In this document: positions 1-6,696 of the stretch, piece by piece
How positions within the stretch are numbered: the stretch's first letter is position 1
Layout: every line of letters begins with the position of its first letter
Assembly: GCA_002394605.1 (NCBI GenBank)
Contig: DGUI01000018.1
Coordinates: 108,295-120,578, forward strand
Direction of reading: 5' to 3'
Length of the DNA: 12,284 nt
From: Mageeibacillus sp. UBA4314
GTDB taxonomy: Bacteria; Bacillota; Clostridia; Saccharofermentanales; Saccharofermentanaceae
Notes under the pieces: generated by a model
The model's input: only the letters and a program-made list of their open reading frames with translations
Told to the model about the DNA's origin: nothing
The model's database searches: none
Made by a program: the position numbers and the translations under genes

Positions 1-1162
1 AAGCCGCAGGAGCAGGCTCAGATGAACCGCCCAGAGGCTTGAACGGTGAGTTAGTTGCGGGAGCAGAAGGCTCCGGTGCACTGCCGATAGGCTTAAAAGG
101 TGATGAAGACGCGGAAGGCGCAGGTGCAGCCTTAGGTGCTTCCTTCGCAGGCTCCTGACCCTGGAAGATCGGCTTAAATACAGGATGTGATGAACCGTCT
201 TCCTTAAGGAATGAATCGAATTCCTCTTCTACGGAACTGGGTGCAGCCTTCTCCTGATGAGGATGCAGGAATTTAGACTCATGTCTTGCCGGTTTATCGG
301 CAGAAGGAGTCTTGCTTCCGACAGTCCTGAATGCGGACTGTGTCTCAGCGACATCCTGTTCATGATTCAATGACGGGGGAGGTGCTGACGGTCTTGCATC
401 AGACGGAGCCGTGAACGGCTGTCTTGCAGGAGCAGCGCCGCCGTTAAGACGTCTGAATGCCGGATTTGCAGGAACCTCGGCAGGTTCAGAAGAAGCTGCA
501 GCCGGTCTTACCGCTGCAGGTCTTGAAGGAGCGGGTGCTTCCTCTGCCATGGCTCTCGGTCCGAATCCTCTTACAGGTTCTTCTTCCTGAACAGGCTCTC
601 TCTCAAACGGTTCAGCAGAGCTGATCATTATATCGAGGATCCTTATGAGGTTATTCATGAAATCGACATTCTGTGTCGTAAGATTCCATACGAAAGTATC
701 ACTTGTTCCATCTTTCATGTTGAATACGATATTTCCGTCCGTACTCTCAGTAGCTTCGGTCAGCGTCGCGGATGCGCAGTCATAAAAGTAAAGAGGCTTC
801 TCATTCAATACGGCCATGTGGCTGTAGATCTTAAGGTGGCTTGCATTGATACCTACAACATCGTAGAAGCAGCCATCGATGGCACTGTCGAACTTGGGTT
901 CATCAACTTCCCATCCGTCACCCTTGCGTCTTGCATTGAGATAGAAGGGACCAAGGAAGATATACTTCTCAGCATAATCAACGGCTCTGACATAAGCAGT
1001 AACCTTGAACTCATTACCCTTCTCTTCGATGCTGACAGGCTGTGCCTGATTGATCAGAACGCCGGTCTTACGGACGATGTTGGGGATGCTCTTCCTGAGC
1101 ATCATAAGCACTTCGAAAATGATCGTCTCTCTCTCGGCAGACGTCAAATAATTTACATCCAT
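1..1162 (-). CDS. Unrecognised protein with Pro/Ala/Ser-rich repeat tail (3' end beyond window)
   Basis: An uninterrupted reading frame of 387 codons runs from an ATG at 1162 off the left edge, so its C-terminus is missing. The start is supported by AGGAGGC at 1168-1174 (minus strand), five bases upstream. I do not recognise the family. Residues 1 to about 180 have the mixed hydrophobic and charged composition of a folded domain, beginning MDVNYLTSAERETIIFEV, with no signal peptide or membrane segment. From about residue 185 the protein becomes a low-complexity tail rich in Pro, Ala, Ser and Glu. A short motif recurs in the tail: VFKPIF (328-333), PFKPIG (355-360) and PFKPLG (373-378), the last two spaced 18 residues apart; AFRRLNGG (235-242) may be a diverged copy. 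Such spaced motifs in a disordered tail suggest repeated docking sites for a partner, which is inference. It has its own promoter and is separated from putP by a terminator. Confidence 0.8.
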   Translation of the reverse strand, partial: MDVNYLTSAERETIIFEVLMMLRKSIPNIVRKTGVLINQAQPVSIEEKGNEFKVTAYVRAVDYAEKYIFLGPFYLNARRKGDGWEVDEPKFDSAIDGCFYDVVGINASHLKIYSHMAVLNEKPLYFYDCASATLTEATESTDGNIVFNMKDGTSDTFVWNLTTQNVDFMNNLIRILDIMISSAEPFEREPVQEEEPVRGFGPRAMAEEAPAPSRPAAVRPAAASSEPAEVPANPAFRRLNGGAAPARQPFTAPSDARPSAPPPSLNHEQDVAETQSAFRTVGSKTPSADKPARHESKFLHPHQEKAAPSSVEEEFDSFLKEDGSSHPVFKPIFQGQEPAKEAPKAAPAPSASSSPFKPIGSAPEPSAPATNSPFKPLGGSSEPAPAA

Positions 1163-1218
1163 TGCAAGCCTCCTTCATATGAGATCGAAATGGTTCGGAA
1201 TAAACCCGCCCATCGTCT

Positions 1219-1227
1219 ATTGTAACA
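1219..1227 (-). promoter_or_regulatory. Extended -10 promoter of the left-edge gene
   Basis: On the minus strand the bases read TGTTACAAT, an extended -10 element (TG, one base, then TACAAT). No good -35 hexamer lies at 17 bases, which is normal for extended -10 promoters. The start point would fall near 1212, giving a leader of about 50 bases before the ATG at 1162. This is a pattern match only. Confidence 0.5.
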
Positions 1228-1311
1228 CGAATATTTGATAAACAGTTAGGGTTTTTTATAAAATAAAATAGATATTTTCAAAGAGAGATGAAGATCTCTC
1301 CTGTGCCGCAC

Positions 1312-1343
1312 TAAACAAAATGCCGTCTCATTCGAGACGGCAT
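1312..1343 (-). terminator. Intrinsic terminator downstream of the symporter gene
   Basis: A perfect 10-base-pair stem (1320-1329 with 1334-1343, GC-rich core, 4-base loop) lies 28 bases past the stop codon of the symporter gene. On the minus strand it is followed by TTTTGTTTA, as expected of a Rho-independent terminator; the plus-strand side has no T-run. A second weaker hairpin (1283-1300, 7-bp arms GAGAGAT/ATCTCTC) lies further downstream and could be a fail-safe. Confidence 0.85.
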
Positions 1344-1371
1344 AGTGCAAACTATCTAAGATCAGACCTGA

Positions 1372-2931
1372 TCAAGCCTTGATAGAAGCCTTGAACTTGT
1401 CAAACTCATCCGTAACTTCCTTGGCAGGCTTGCCGGTGATAAGGCTTACTGCAACGACAACGATGCATGCGACTGCAAATGCGGGTGCGAGCTCGTAGAT
1501 CTTGCCTAAGTAATCAGATGTGGGACCTATCACGAACTTCCAGATGAAGACCATGGCGCCGCCGGAGATCATGCCTGCCAATACTCCCCACTTGTTCGTC
1601 CTCTTCCAGAACATTCCAAGGATCATTACAGGTGCGAATGCGGCACCGAAACCGGCCCAGGCAAACGATACGATCTTGAATACTGAAGAGTCGGGATTCC
1701 ATGCGATGATAACGCCGACAATACCGATAACAAGGAGCGTGATCCTTGCCAGAACGATACCTGCCTTATCAGAGAGCTTGATGCCGAAAGTATTCTTCAG
1801 GATATCCTCGGAGATAGATGATGAAGCTGCGAGAAGCTGTGAGTCTGCAGTCGACATCGTGCTGGCAAGGATGCCTGCGAGGATGATGCCGCCGACGATC
1901 GCAAAGAAGGCGCCGTTGCTGCTTATGATCTTGGCGATCGCAACGATGATCGTCTCACTGTTGTTTGCGACATTGCCTTCTGCATCGACAGTGACGAGAG
2001 CATCGAGCTTGCCTGCCTTTGTCATTGCATTGCCGATGATGCCGATGAATACTGCAGCTCCCATCGCGATAACGACCCATATGGATGCGATGCGGCGTGA
2101 GAGCTTGAGCTTCTTATGATCCTCGATGGCCATGAACCTGAGGAGGATGTGAGGCATACCGAAATATCCGAGACCCCATGTGAGAGTCGATATCGTCGTG
2201 AGCACACCGTATGCGGAAGATGTTCCGTCAACGGCGTGTGTTGCATTGAGAGCAAAGTAACCTGCAAGTGAATTAGCATTGTCCATGACAGCACCGATAC
2301 CGCCTGCCTGAACGATGCCGAATCCAACAACGACAACCAATGCGATACTCATTACGATGCTCTGGATAAAGTCAGTTGTGGAAGCTGCTAAGAATCCGCC
2401 GAGCGTTGTGTACAGGATGATAACGACAGCGCTTATTACCATTGCAAGGTGATAATCCATTCCGAAGAGTGAACCGAAGAGCTTGCCGCAGGCAGCAAAT
2501 CCGGATCCTGTATAGGGAATGAAGAAGATGAATATGACGAGTGCTGCAAAGAACTTGATGATGTTCTTATCGTCACCGAATCTCTTTGAGAAGAAACCGG
2601 GGATCGTGAATTCGCCGAGCTGGCTTGAATAAAGACGGAGCCTCTTGGCGATGAACAGCCAGTTCAGGTATGTTCCGACGGCAAGGCCTAGGGCAGTCCA
2701 GAAGGGATCGCAAAGACCTGACAGGTAAGCCAGTCCCGGAAGACCCATTAGGAGCCAGGAACTCATGTCTGATGCTTCTGCGCTCATGGCTGTGACAAGG
2801 GGGCCGAGCTTACGGCCGCCAAGATAGAATTCGCTGGAATTCTTTGATTTTGAGAACTTGAATCCGACCGCAACCACGACGATCAGATAGGCTACTATCG
2901 TAGCCAGGATGATAATGCTGGTGCTATCCAT
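1372..2931 (-). CDS. putP: Sodium/proline symporter, SSS family (PutP-like)
   Basis: This 519-residue inner-membrane protein matches the sodium:solute symporter family and most resembles PutP, which imports proline with sodium. The N-terminal SDMSSWLLMGLPG segment (54-66) places Asp55 and Ser57 exactly where E. coli PutP has its sodium and proline contacts. The later STMSTADSQLL segment (357-367) carries Ser360-Thr361, matching the second sodium-site pair of PutP (340/341) shifted by 20 residues. The shift comes from extra residues in the loop around 303-325. The motif WGLGYFGMPHILLRFMA (252-268) is also typical of PutP, with Met259 where I recall Gln. Many hydrophobic segments fit the 13-helix LeuT-type fold. 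The start is set by AAGGAG six bases upstream. It is transcribed alone, divergently from the cellulase gene and with its own terminator. Substrate is proline by similarity; another amino or organic acid is possible. Confidence 0.9.
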   Translation of the reverse strand: MDSTSIIILATIVAYLIVVVAVGFKFSKSKNSSEFYLGGRKLGPLVTAMSAEASDMSSWLLMGLPGLAYLSGLCDPFWTALGLAVGTYLNWLFIAKRLRLYSSQLGEFTIPGFFSKRFGDDKNIIKFFAALVIFIFFIPYTGSGFAACGKLFGSLFGMDYHLAMVISAVVIILYTTLGGFLAASTTDFIQSIVMSIALVVVVGFGIVQAGGIGAVMDNANSLAGYFALNATHAVDGTSSAYGVLTTISTLTWGLGYFGMPHILLRFMAIEDHKKLKLSRRIASIWVVIAMGAAVFIGIIGNAMTKAGKLDALVTVDAEGNVANNSETIIVAIAKIISSNGAFFAIVGGIILAGILASTMSTADSQLLAASSSISEDILKNTFGIKLSDKAGIVLARITLLVIGIVGVIIAWNPDSSVFKIVSFAWAGFGAAFAPVMILGMFWKRTNKWGVLAGMISGGAMVFIWKFVIGPTSDYLGKIYELAPAFAVACIVVVAVSLITGKPAKEVTDEFDKFKASIKA

Positions 2932-2961
2932 AACAACTCCTTATGATGTGAAAATTGTTTG

Positions 2962-2971
2962 TATTATAATA
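2962..2971 (+). promoter_or_regulatory. Possible -10 of the GH5 gene, overlapping the opposite-strand -10
   Basis: The ten-base palindrome TATTATAATA provides a TATAAT on the plus strand (2965-2970) as well as on the minus strand. The plus-strand -35 is poor (TTATGA at 2941-2946, 18-base spacing). A start near 2977 would leave a leader of only about 16 bases containing the ribosome binding site, so a further upstream promoter inside the symporter gene cannot be excluded. Confidence 0.4.
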
Positions 2972-2992
2972 TACGGATCAGGAGGCTTGCAA
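2963..2992 (-). promoter_or_regulatory. Promoter of the symporter gene
   Basis: On the minus strand TTGCAA (2987-2992) and TATAAT (2963-2968) are separated by 18 bases, a good sigma-A-type promoter. Transcription would start near 2956, leaving about 25 bases before the ATG. Its -35 element overlaps the translation start region of the divergent cellulase gene. Confidence 0.6.
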
Positions 2993-4456
2993 ATGTTAAA
3001 TATCAAAGCAGTTTTATCAACGTTTTTGGCGGCAGTGATATCGTGTTCATCCGCAGCAGGTCTTGTGGCCCGGGCGGATGAGGTTTTCGAGAGCGGGAAG
3101 GAAGCGGTATCTTCGATAGGCGCCGGGTGGAATCTCGGCAACACTCTGGATTCCTACGGCACATGGATCAACGCATCCGCGGGCGATCACAAGGCTTACG
3201 AGACGGCATGGCAGAACCCTGTCACATCGAAAGCGATGATCGACAGCGTCCGCGACCAGGGCTTCAATGCCGTAAGGATCCCGGTCACCTGGTCACAGCA
3301 CATAAACAGCAAAGGCAAGGTCGACAGTAAGTGGATGGCAAGGGTAAAGGAAGTCGTTGATTACGCTTATGACGACGGACTCTATGTCATCCTCAATGTG
3401 CACCATGATACCGGCGAGGGAGGCGGAGACAAGGTCTCTTGGATCTTCGCGGAAGGTTCGACATACAAGAAGACGAAAAAGAAGTTTGCAGGACTGTGGA
3501 CAGAAATCGCAAATGAGTTCAGGGACTACGGCAGCAGGCTCCTTTTTGAGGGCTATAACGAGATGCTCGACAAGAAGAATACATGGAATGCACCTTCGTC
3601 ATCATCTTCTTATAAACCGGTCAACGATTACGCCCAGCTCTTTGTCGATACTGTCAGGGCAACGGGCGGCAACAACGCGCAGCGCAATCTTATCGTGAAC
3701 ACGTACGTGTCTTCAATAGACCAGGCAGTCCTTGATAACTTCAAGATCCCCAAAGACAGTGCATCCGGCCATCTGATCGCTGAAGTCCACTGCTACAGTC
3801 CGTGGGGATTCACGGGTACTTCCAAGTCGGTTACATGGACTCCGGTGCATAATGATTTCGGCGATGCTGACAGGAGTGAGATAGACGGGATCATGACAAG
3901 GCTTAAGTCGTTTGGCGAGAAGAACGATGTCCCGGTCATAATCGGTGAGTTTGGGGCCGAGTTCAAGAACAATGAGGATCAGATCGCATCCTATGCTTCG
4001 TATTTTACTGATGCTGCCGGGAAGTGCGGGATAAAGTGCTTCTATTGGGATAACGGCGATTACAAGACGAGTGGCGAGGGCGGATATGCGATCTTCGACA
4101 GGAAGGCCATGACATGGAAGAGTTCCATTGTGTCTGCCATAGTTGATGCGGCAGGCAAGTATGTCAAGGCCCCTGCTCAGGATGAACCGTCAGGGCCATC
4201 CGAACCTTCAGAGACAGTGGAAACGTCTGAGACAACGGAAACGGAAGCATCGGCTGAGATATCTCAAACTGAGGAGTCTCAGACAAGACCGTCAGAAACT
4301 GAGACTGCTGCCACGGAGACTGTGCCGTCAGAACAGGTTCAGCAGGAAGACAGGTTTACATTAGTTCCATTCATCGTTATCGATTCGATCCTGGTCGCAA
4401 CAGCTGCTGCACTCGTCGTTTATTACATCAGGAAAAAGAACAGGACATCTGTCTAA
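2993..4456 (+). CDS. Secreted, membrane-anchored GH5 glycoside hydrolase (probable endoglucanase)
   Basis: The 487-residue product is a family 5 glycoside hydrolase, most of which cut beta-1,4-glucans by a retaining mechanism. Visible GH5 landmarks are GWNLGNTLDS (45-54), FNAVRIPVTW (91-100), ILNVHHD (133-139), FEGYNEM (185-191) with Glu190 as acid/base, HCYSPWG (266-272), and IIGEFGAEF (316-324) with Glu319 as nucleophile, then WDNG (352-355). Residues 1-28 form a signal peptide with an ALA-X-ALA-like site (ARA before DE). After the catalytic domain comes a Ser/Thr/Glu/Pro-rich stalk (about 395-453), then a hydrophobic segment (456-478) and a basic tail RKKNRTSV. No LPXTG sortase signal and no dockerin or carbohydrate-binding module is seen, so a transmembrane anchor on the cell surface is inferred. 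I chose ATG 2993 over an upstream in-frame ATG at 2909 because AGGAGG (2980-2985) is correctly spaced and the signal peptide then sits at the N-terminus. Subfamily not assigned. Confidence 0.92.
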   Translation: MLNIKAVLSTFLAAVISCSSAAGLVARADEVFESGKEAVSSIGAGWNLGNTLDSYGTWINASAGDHKAYETAWQNPVTSKAMIDSVRDQGFNAVRIPVTWSQHINSKGKVDSKWMARVKEVVDYAYDDGLYVILNVHHDTGEGGGDKVSWIFAEGSTYKKTKKKFAGLWTEIANEFRDYGSRLLFEGYNEMLDKKNTWNAPSSSSSYKPVNDYAQLFVDTVRATGGNNAQRNLIVNTYVSSIDQAVLDNFKIPKDSASGHLIAEVHCYSPWGFTGTSKSVTWTPVHNDFGDADRSEIDGIMTRLKSFGEKNDVPVIIGEFGAEFKNNEDQIASYASYFTDAAGKCGIKCFYWDNGDYKTSGEGGYAIFDRKAMTWKSSIVSAIVDAAGKYVKAPAQDEPSGPSEPSETVETSETTETEASAEISQTEESQTRPSETETAATETVPSEQVQQEDRFTLVPFIVIDSILVATAAALVVYYIRKKNRTSV

Positions 4457-4483
4457 TTTGTAATAATTCCTACCGTGATTATT

Positions 4484-4506
4484 TGCTACAATATTGCGAT
4501 AGGAGG
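4484..4506 (+). promoter_or_regulatory. Extended -10 and ribosome binding site of the DUF1846 gene
   Basis: TGCTACAAT (4484-4492) is an extended -10 element, and AGGAGGAG begins at 4501. The ATG at 4510 is out of frame with the gene, so the ATG at 4518 is the start. The predicted RNA start near 4499 leaves an unusually short leader. No terminator separates this gene from the cellulase, so read-through is possible too. Confidence 0.4.
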
Positions 4507-4517
4507 AGTATGAAGAT

Positions 4518-6002
4518 ATGTTTAAGATCGGTTTTGATAATGATAAGTATGTAACGATGCAAAGTGAGCACATCAGGGAGAGGATCGACCAGTTCGGCGG
4601 TAAGCTCTACCTGGAGTTCGGCGGCAAGCTGTTCGATGATTACCATGCATCCCGCGTTTTGCCGGGATTCCAGCCTGACAGTAAGATCAGGATGCTCAAG
4701 GAACTTGCAGACGATGCAGAGATCGTTATCGCGATCAATGCCGACGCCATCGAGAAGAGTAAGAGACGCGGCGACATCGGCATCACATACGATCAGGAAG
4801 TCCTCCGCCTCATCGATGCATTTACGGAGTTCGGTCTTTATGTGGGAAGTGTATGTATTACCCAGTTCCAGGGGCAGTGCCTGGCAGAGAAGTTTGAAGC
4901 GCGTCTTCACCAGCTCGGCATCAAGAGCTACCGTCATTACCCGATCGCAGGCTACCCGATCGACATACCTCTTATTGTCAGTGAAGACGGTTACGGCAAG
5001 AATGAATATATCGAGACTTCACGTAAGCTCGTAGTCGTTACGGCACCCGGCCCCGGATCCGGTAAGATGGCAACATGCCTGTCGCAGCTCTATCATGAGA
5101 ATAAGCGCGGTATCAAGGCCGGATATGCCAAGTTCGAGACTTTCCCGATCTGGAGCATTCCTCTCCAGCATCCCGTTAATGTTGCTTATGAAGCAGCAAC
5201 TGCGGATCTTGCGGATGTCAACATGATCGACCCGTTCCACCTTGAGGCTTACGGCAAGACAACTGTTAACTACAACCGTGACGTTGAAGTATTCCCCGTA
5301 GTAAATGCGATCTTCGATAAGATCTACGGTGAATCACCTTATAAGAGCCCGACGGATATGGGCGTTAACATGGCAGGCTTTGCGATCGTTGATGACGATG
5401 CCTGCTGTGAGGCATCCAGGATGGAGATCATAAGGCGCTATTATCAGGCAAAGGTCGGCGTTCGTCAGGGATTGTCCGACGGTTCCGACGTTGCGAAGAT
5501 CGAGCTGCTCATGAACAAGGGCGGGATCGAGACTGCTGACCGCCGTGTAGTAGGCGCAGCGCTTGTCAGAGCTGACCAGACAGAAGGTCCTGCAGTAGCG
5601 ATGGAGCTTCCATCAGGTCAGATAGTTACAGGCAAGACGACAGATCTTCTGGGACCTGCATCCGCATGTCTCCTGAATGCATTGAAGGCTCTTGCCGGAC
5701 TTAATCATGATATCCCGCTCATCTCGCCCAATGTCATCGAACCTATCCAGGATCTGAAGGTCAATCACATGGGCAACCATAACCCGCGTCTGCACACGGA
5801 CGAGGTCCTTATCGCACTCGCGATGTCTGCTGCGACCAACCCGACCGCTGAACTTGCGATGCAGCAGCTCAGCAAGCTCGCTAATTCTGATGCCCATTCC
5901 ACGACGATCCTGTCGAGCGTCGACATGAATGTATTCAGGAAGCTCAACATCAATGTTACCTGCGAGCCCAATTATCAGACGAAGAAGCTCTATCACAAGT
6001 AA
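4518..6002 (+). CDS. DUF1846 family protein with P-loop-like motif
   Basis: The 494-residue product matches the DUF1846 family, cytosolic proteins common in Firmicutes whose biochemical role is not known to me. Typical stretches are YLEFGGKLFDDYHASRVLPG (31-50), TQFQGQ (115-120), RHYPIAGYPIDIP (139-151) and, near the end, NSDAHSTTILSSVDMNVFRK (456-475). The segment VVVTAPGPGSGKMATCLSQL (172-191) resembles a Walker A loop (GPGSGK at 178-183) following a beta strand, pointing to nucleotide or phosphate binding; I see no clear Walker B. A second GKTTDLLGPAS segment lies at 372-382. Length is normal for the family and there is no signal peptide or membrane helix. The gene lies 61 bases after the cellulase and ends before a strong hairpin, so it can be its own transcription unit. 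It shows no evident functional tie to its neighbours. Confidence 0.9.
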   Translation: MFKIGFDNDKYVTMQSEHIRERIDQFGGKLYLEFGGKLFDDYHASRVLPGFQPDSKIRMLKELADDAEIVIAINADAIEKSKRRGDIGITYDQEVLRLIDAFTEFGLYVGSVCITQFQGQCLAEKFEARLHQLGIKSYRHYPIAGYPIDIPLIVSEDGYGKNEYIETSRKLVVVTAPGPGSGKMATCLSQLYHENKRGIKAGYAKFETFPIWSIPLQHPVNVAYEAATADLADVNMIDPFHLEAYGKTTVNYNRDVEVFPVVNAIFDKIYGESPYKSPTDMGVNMAGFAIVDDDACCEASRMEIIRRYYQAKVGVRQGLSDGSDVAKIELLMNKGGIETADRRVVGAALVRADQTEGPAVAMELPSGQIVTGKTTDLLGPASACLLNALKALAGLNHDIPLISPNVIEPIQDLKVNHMGNHNPRLHTDEVLIALAMSAATNPTAELAMQQLSKLANSDAHSTTILSSVDMNVFRKLNINVTCEPNYQTKKLYHK

Positions 6003-6023
6003 CCGTTGTCAGTCTGTATGGTC

Positions 6024-6060
6024 ATAAACGCATATGAAATGTGATTTCATGTGCGTTTAT
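6024..6060 (+). terminator. Long hairpin terminator after the DUF1846 gene
   Basis: Arms 6024-6040 and 6044-6060 pair over 17 positions with only one G-U wobble, around a 3-base GTG loop (in practice a slightly larger one). The T-rich end TTTATTTAAT follows. The stem is long and the T-tract is interrupted, so terminator function is likely but not certain. It insulates the downstream stress operon. Confidence 0.7.
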
Positions 6061-6095
6061 TTAATACACATCCAAATGCAAGCGTTTTTTATTAA

Positions 6096-6112
6096 TGTCA
6101 AACAAAGTCAAA
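6096..6112 (+). promoter_or_regulatory. CtsR operator 1 (upstream of the -35)
   Basis: TGTCAAA, CAA, AGTCAAA matches the Bacillus CtsR box (RGTCAAA, NAN, RGTCAAA) at 16 of 17 positions; only the first base differs. It lies 7 bases upstream of the -35 hexamer of the ctsR promoter, consistent with autorepression. Confidence 0.88.
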
Positions 6113-6119
6113 AATGTTC

Positions 6120-6147
6120 TTGACTTTGTTTTTCTTTGCGGTACAAT
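6120..6147 (+). promoter_or_regulatory. Sigma-A-type promoter of the ctsR operon
   Basis: TTGACT (6120-6125) and TACAAT (6142-6147) are separated by 16 bases. Transcription should start near 6154, giving a leader of about 59 bases before ctsR. CtsR operators lie on both sides, so the promoter is predicted to be released by heat or protein stress. Confidence 0.85.
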
Positions 6148-6152
6148 ACAAA

Positions 6153-6181
6153 TATCAAAGAAAGTCAAAGTCAAAATCAAA
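6153..6181 (+). promoter_or_regulatory. CtsR operator 2 with extra TCAAA repeats
   Basis: TATCAAA, GAA, AGTCAAA (6153-6169) fits the CtsR tandem heptad with two mismatches and overlaps the predicted RNA start. It runs straight into two further overlapping copies, AGTCAAA (6169-6175) and AATCAAA (6175-6181). TCAAA thus recurs at spacings of 10, 6 and 6 bases. Confidence 0.75.
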
Positions 6182-6212
6182 GGCTGTACGGCAAGGGAAG
6201 GAGGTCCTTAAG

Positions 6213-6674
6213 GTGGCACGACTGGTTGATGTCATAGAAGAGATGATAAAACAGCTCGTGGATGAGAATAACGGTTCCTGCACGATCAACAGGAGCCAGC
6301 TGGCAGAGAAGGCCAACTGCGTTCCGTCTCAGGTCACATACGTTCTGTCGACCAGGTTCTCGAGCGGCAACGGTTATATCGTTGAGAGCAGAAGAGGCGG
6401 GGGCGGACAGATCACGATCACCAGAGCCAGATACATGACAAGTGAGGATTATCTTCACAAGATGATGGATTCAGTCGGTGATGACATGACACAGCAGCAG
6501 GCGAAGAACCTCCTGGCAAGTGCAGTGTCCTGCGGCGCCATATCAGCCAAGGAAGGGACCCTGATCATGTCTGCGGTATCTGACAGGGCGCTGGCGAAGG
6601 TGGAACCGGACATAAGATCCGTAGTAAGGGCAGACATACTTAAGAACGCGATACTCGCGCTTATCATAACCTGA
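6213..6674 (+). CDS. ctsR: Transcriptional repressor CtsR (GTG start)
   Basis: CtsR is the dimeric winged-helix repressor of class III heat-shock (clp) genes in Firmicutes. The 153-residue product has the family's helix-turn-helix NRSQLAEKANCVPSQVTYVL (26-45), the TRFSSGNGYIVESRRGGGG stretch (47-65) with its glycine-rich wing, and the C-terminal helical half. Arg61 in the wing matches the arginine that McsB phosphorylates in Bacillus-type CtsR. I set the start at GTG 6213, behind AAGGAGGT (6198-6205). The open frame extends upstream to an ATG at 6114, but that lies inside the promoter and operators, and family homology begins at the GTG. It is first gene of the operon, and CtsR boxes flank its promoter, so it should repress itself and clpC. 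The repressor looks complete and functional. Confidence 0.95.
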   Translation: MARLVDVIEEMIKQLVDENNGSCTINRSQLAEKANCVPSQVTYVLSTRFSSGNGYIVESRRGGGGQITITRARYMTSEDYLHKMMDSVGDDMTQQQAKNLLASAVSCGAISAKEGTLIMSAVSDRALAKVEPDIRSVVRADILKNAILALIIT

Positions 6675-6696
6675 TATTGAAAGAGAGGTATAACAA

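Noticed and set aside
818..1225. 135-codon plus-strand open frame
   Set aside because: It is antisense to the left-edge gene, which has a longer open frame, a proper ribosome binding site and a promoter; the plus-strand product has no recognisable features.
1520..2119. 199-codon plus-strand open frame
   Set aside because: It lies antisense inside the symporter gene, whose product is clearly conserved; no ribosome binding site was seen.
2909..2992. Upstream extension of the GH5 frame to an ATG at 2909
   Set aside because: It overlaps the divergent symporter start and promoter, and would bury the signal peptide; ATG 2993 has an ideal ribosome binding site.
4461..4484. AATAAT/ATTATT dyad between the GH5 and DUF1846 genes as a terminator
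   Set aside because: The stem is six A-T pairs with a long loop and no T-run; too weak to support.
6153..6181. TCAAA repeats as a CRISPR-like or satellite array
   Set aside because: Units are 6-10 bases with no unique spacers and match the CtsR operator consensus.
6114..6212. Upstream extension of the ctsR frame
   Set aside because: It translates the promoter and CtsR operators into low-complexity lysine/serine repeats; family similarity begins at GTG 6213.
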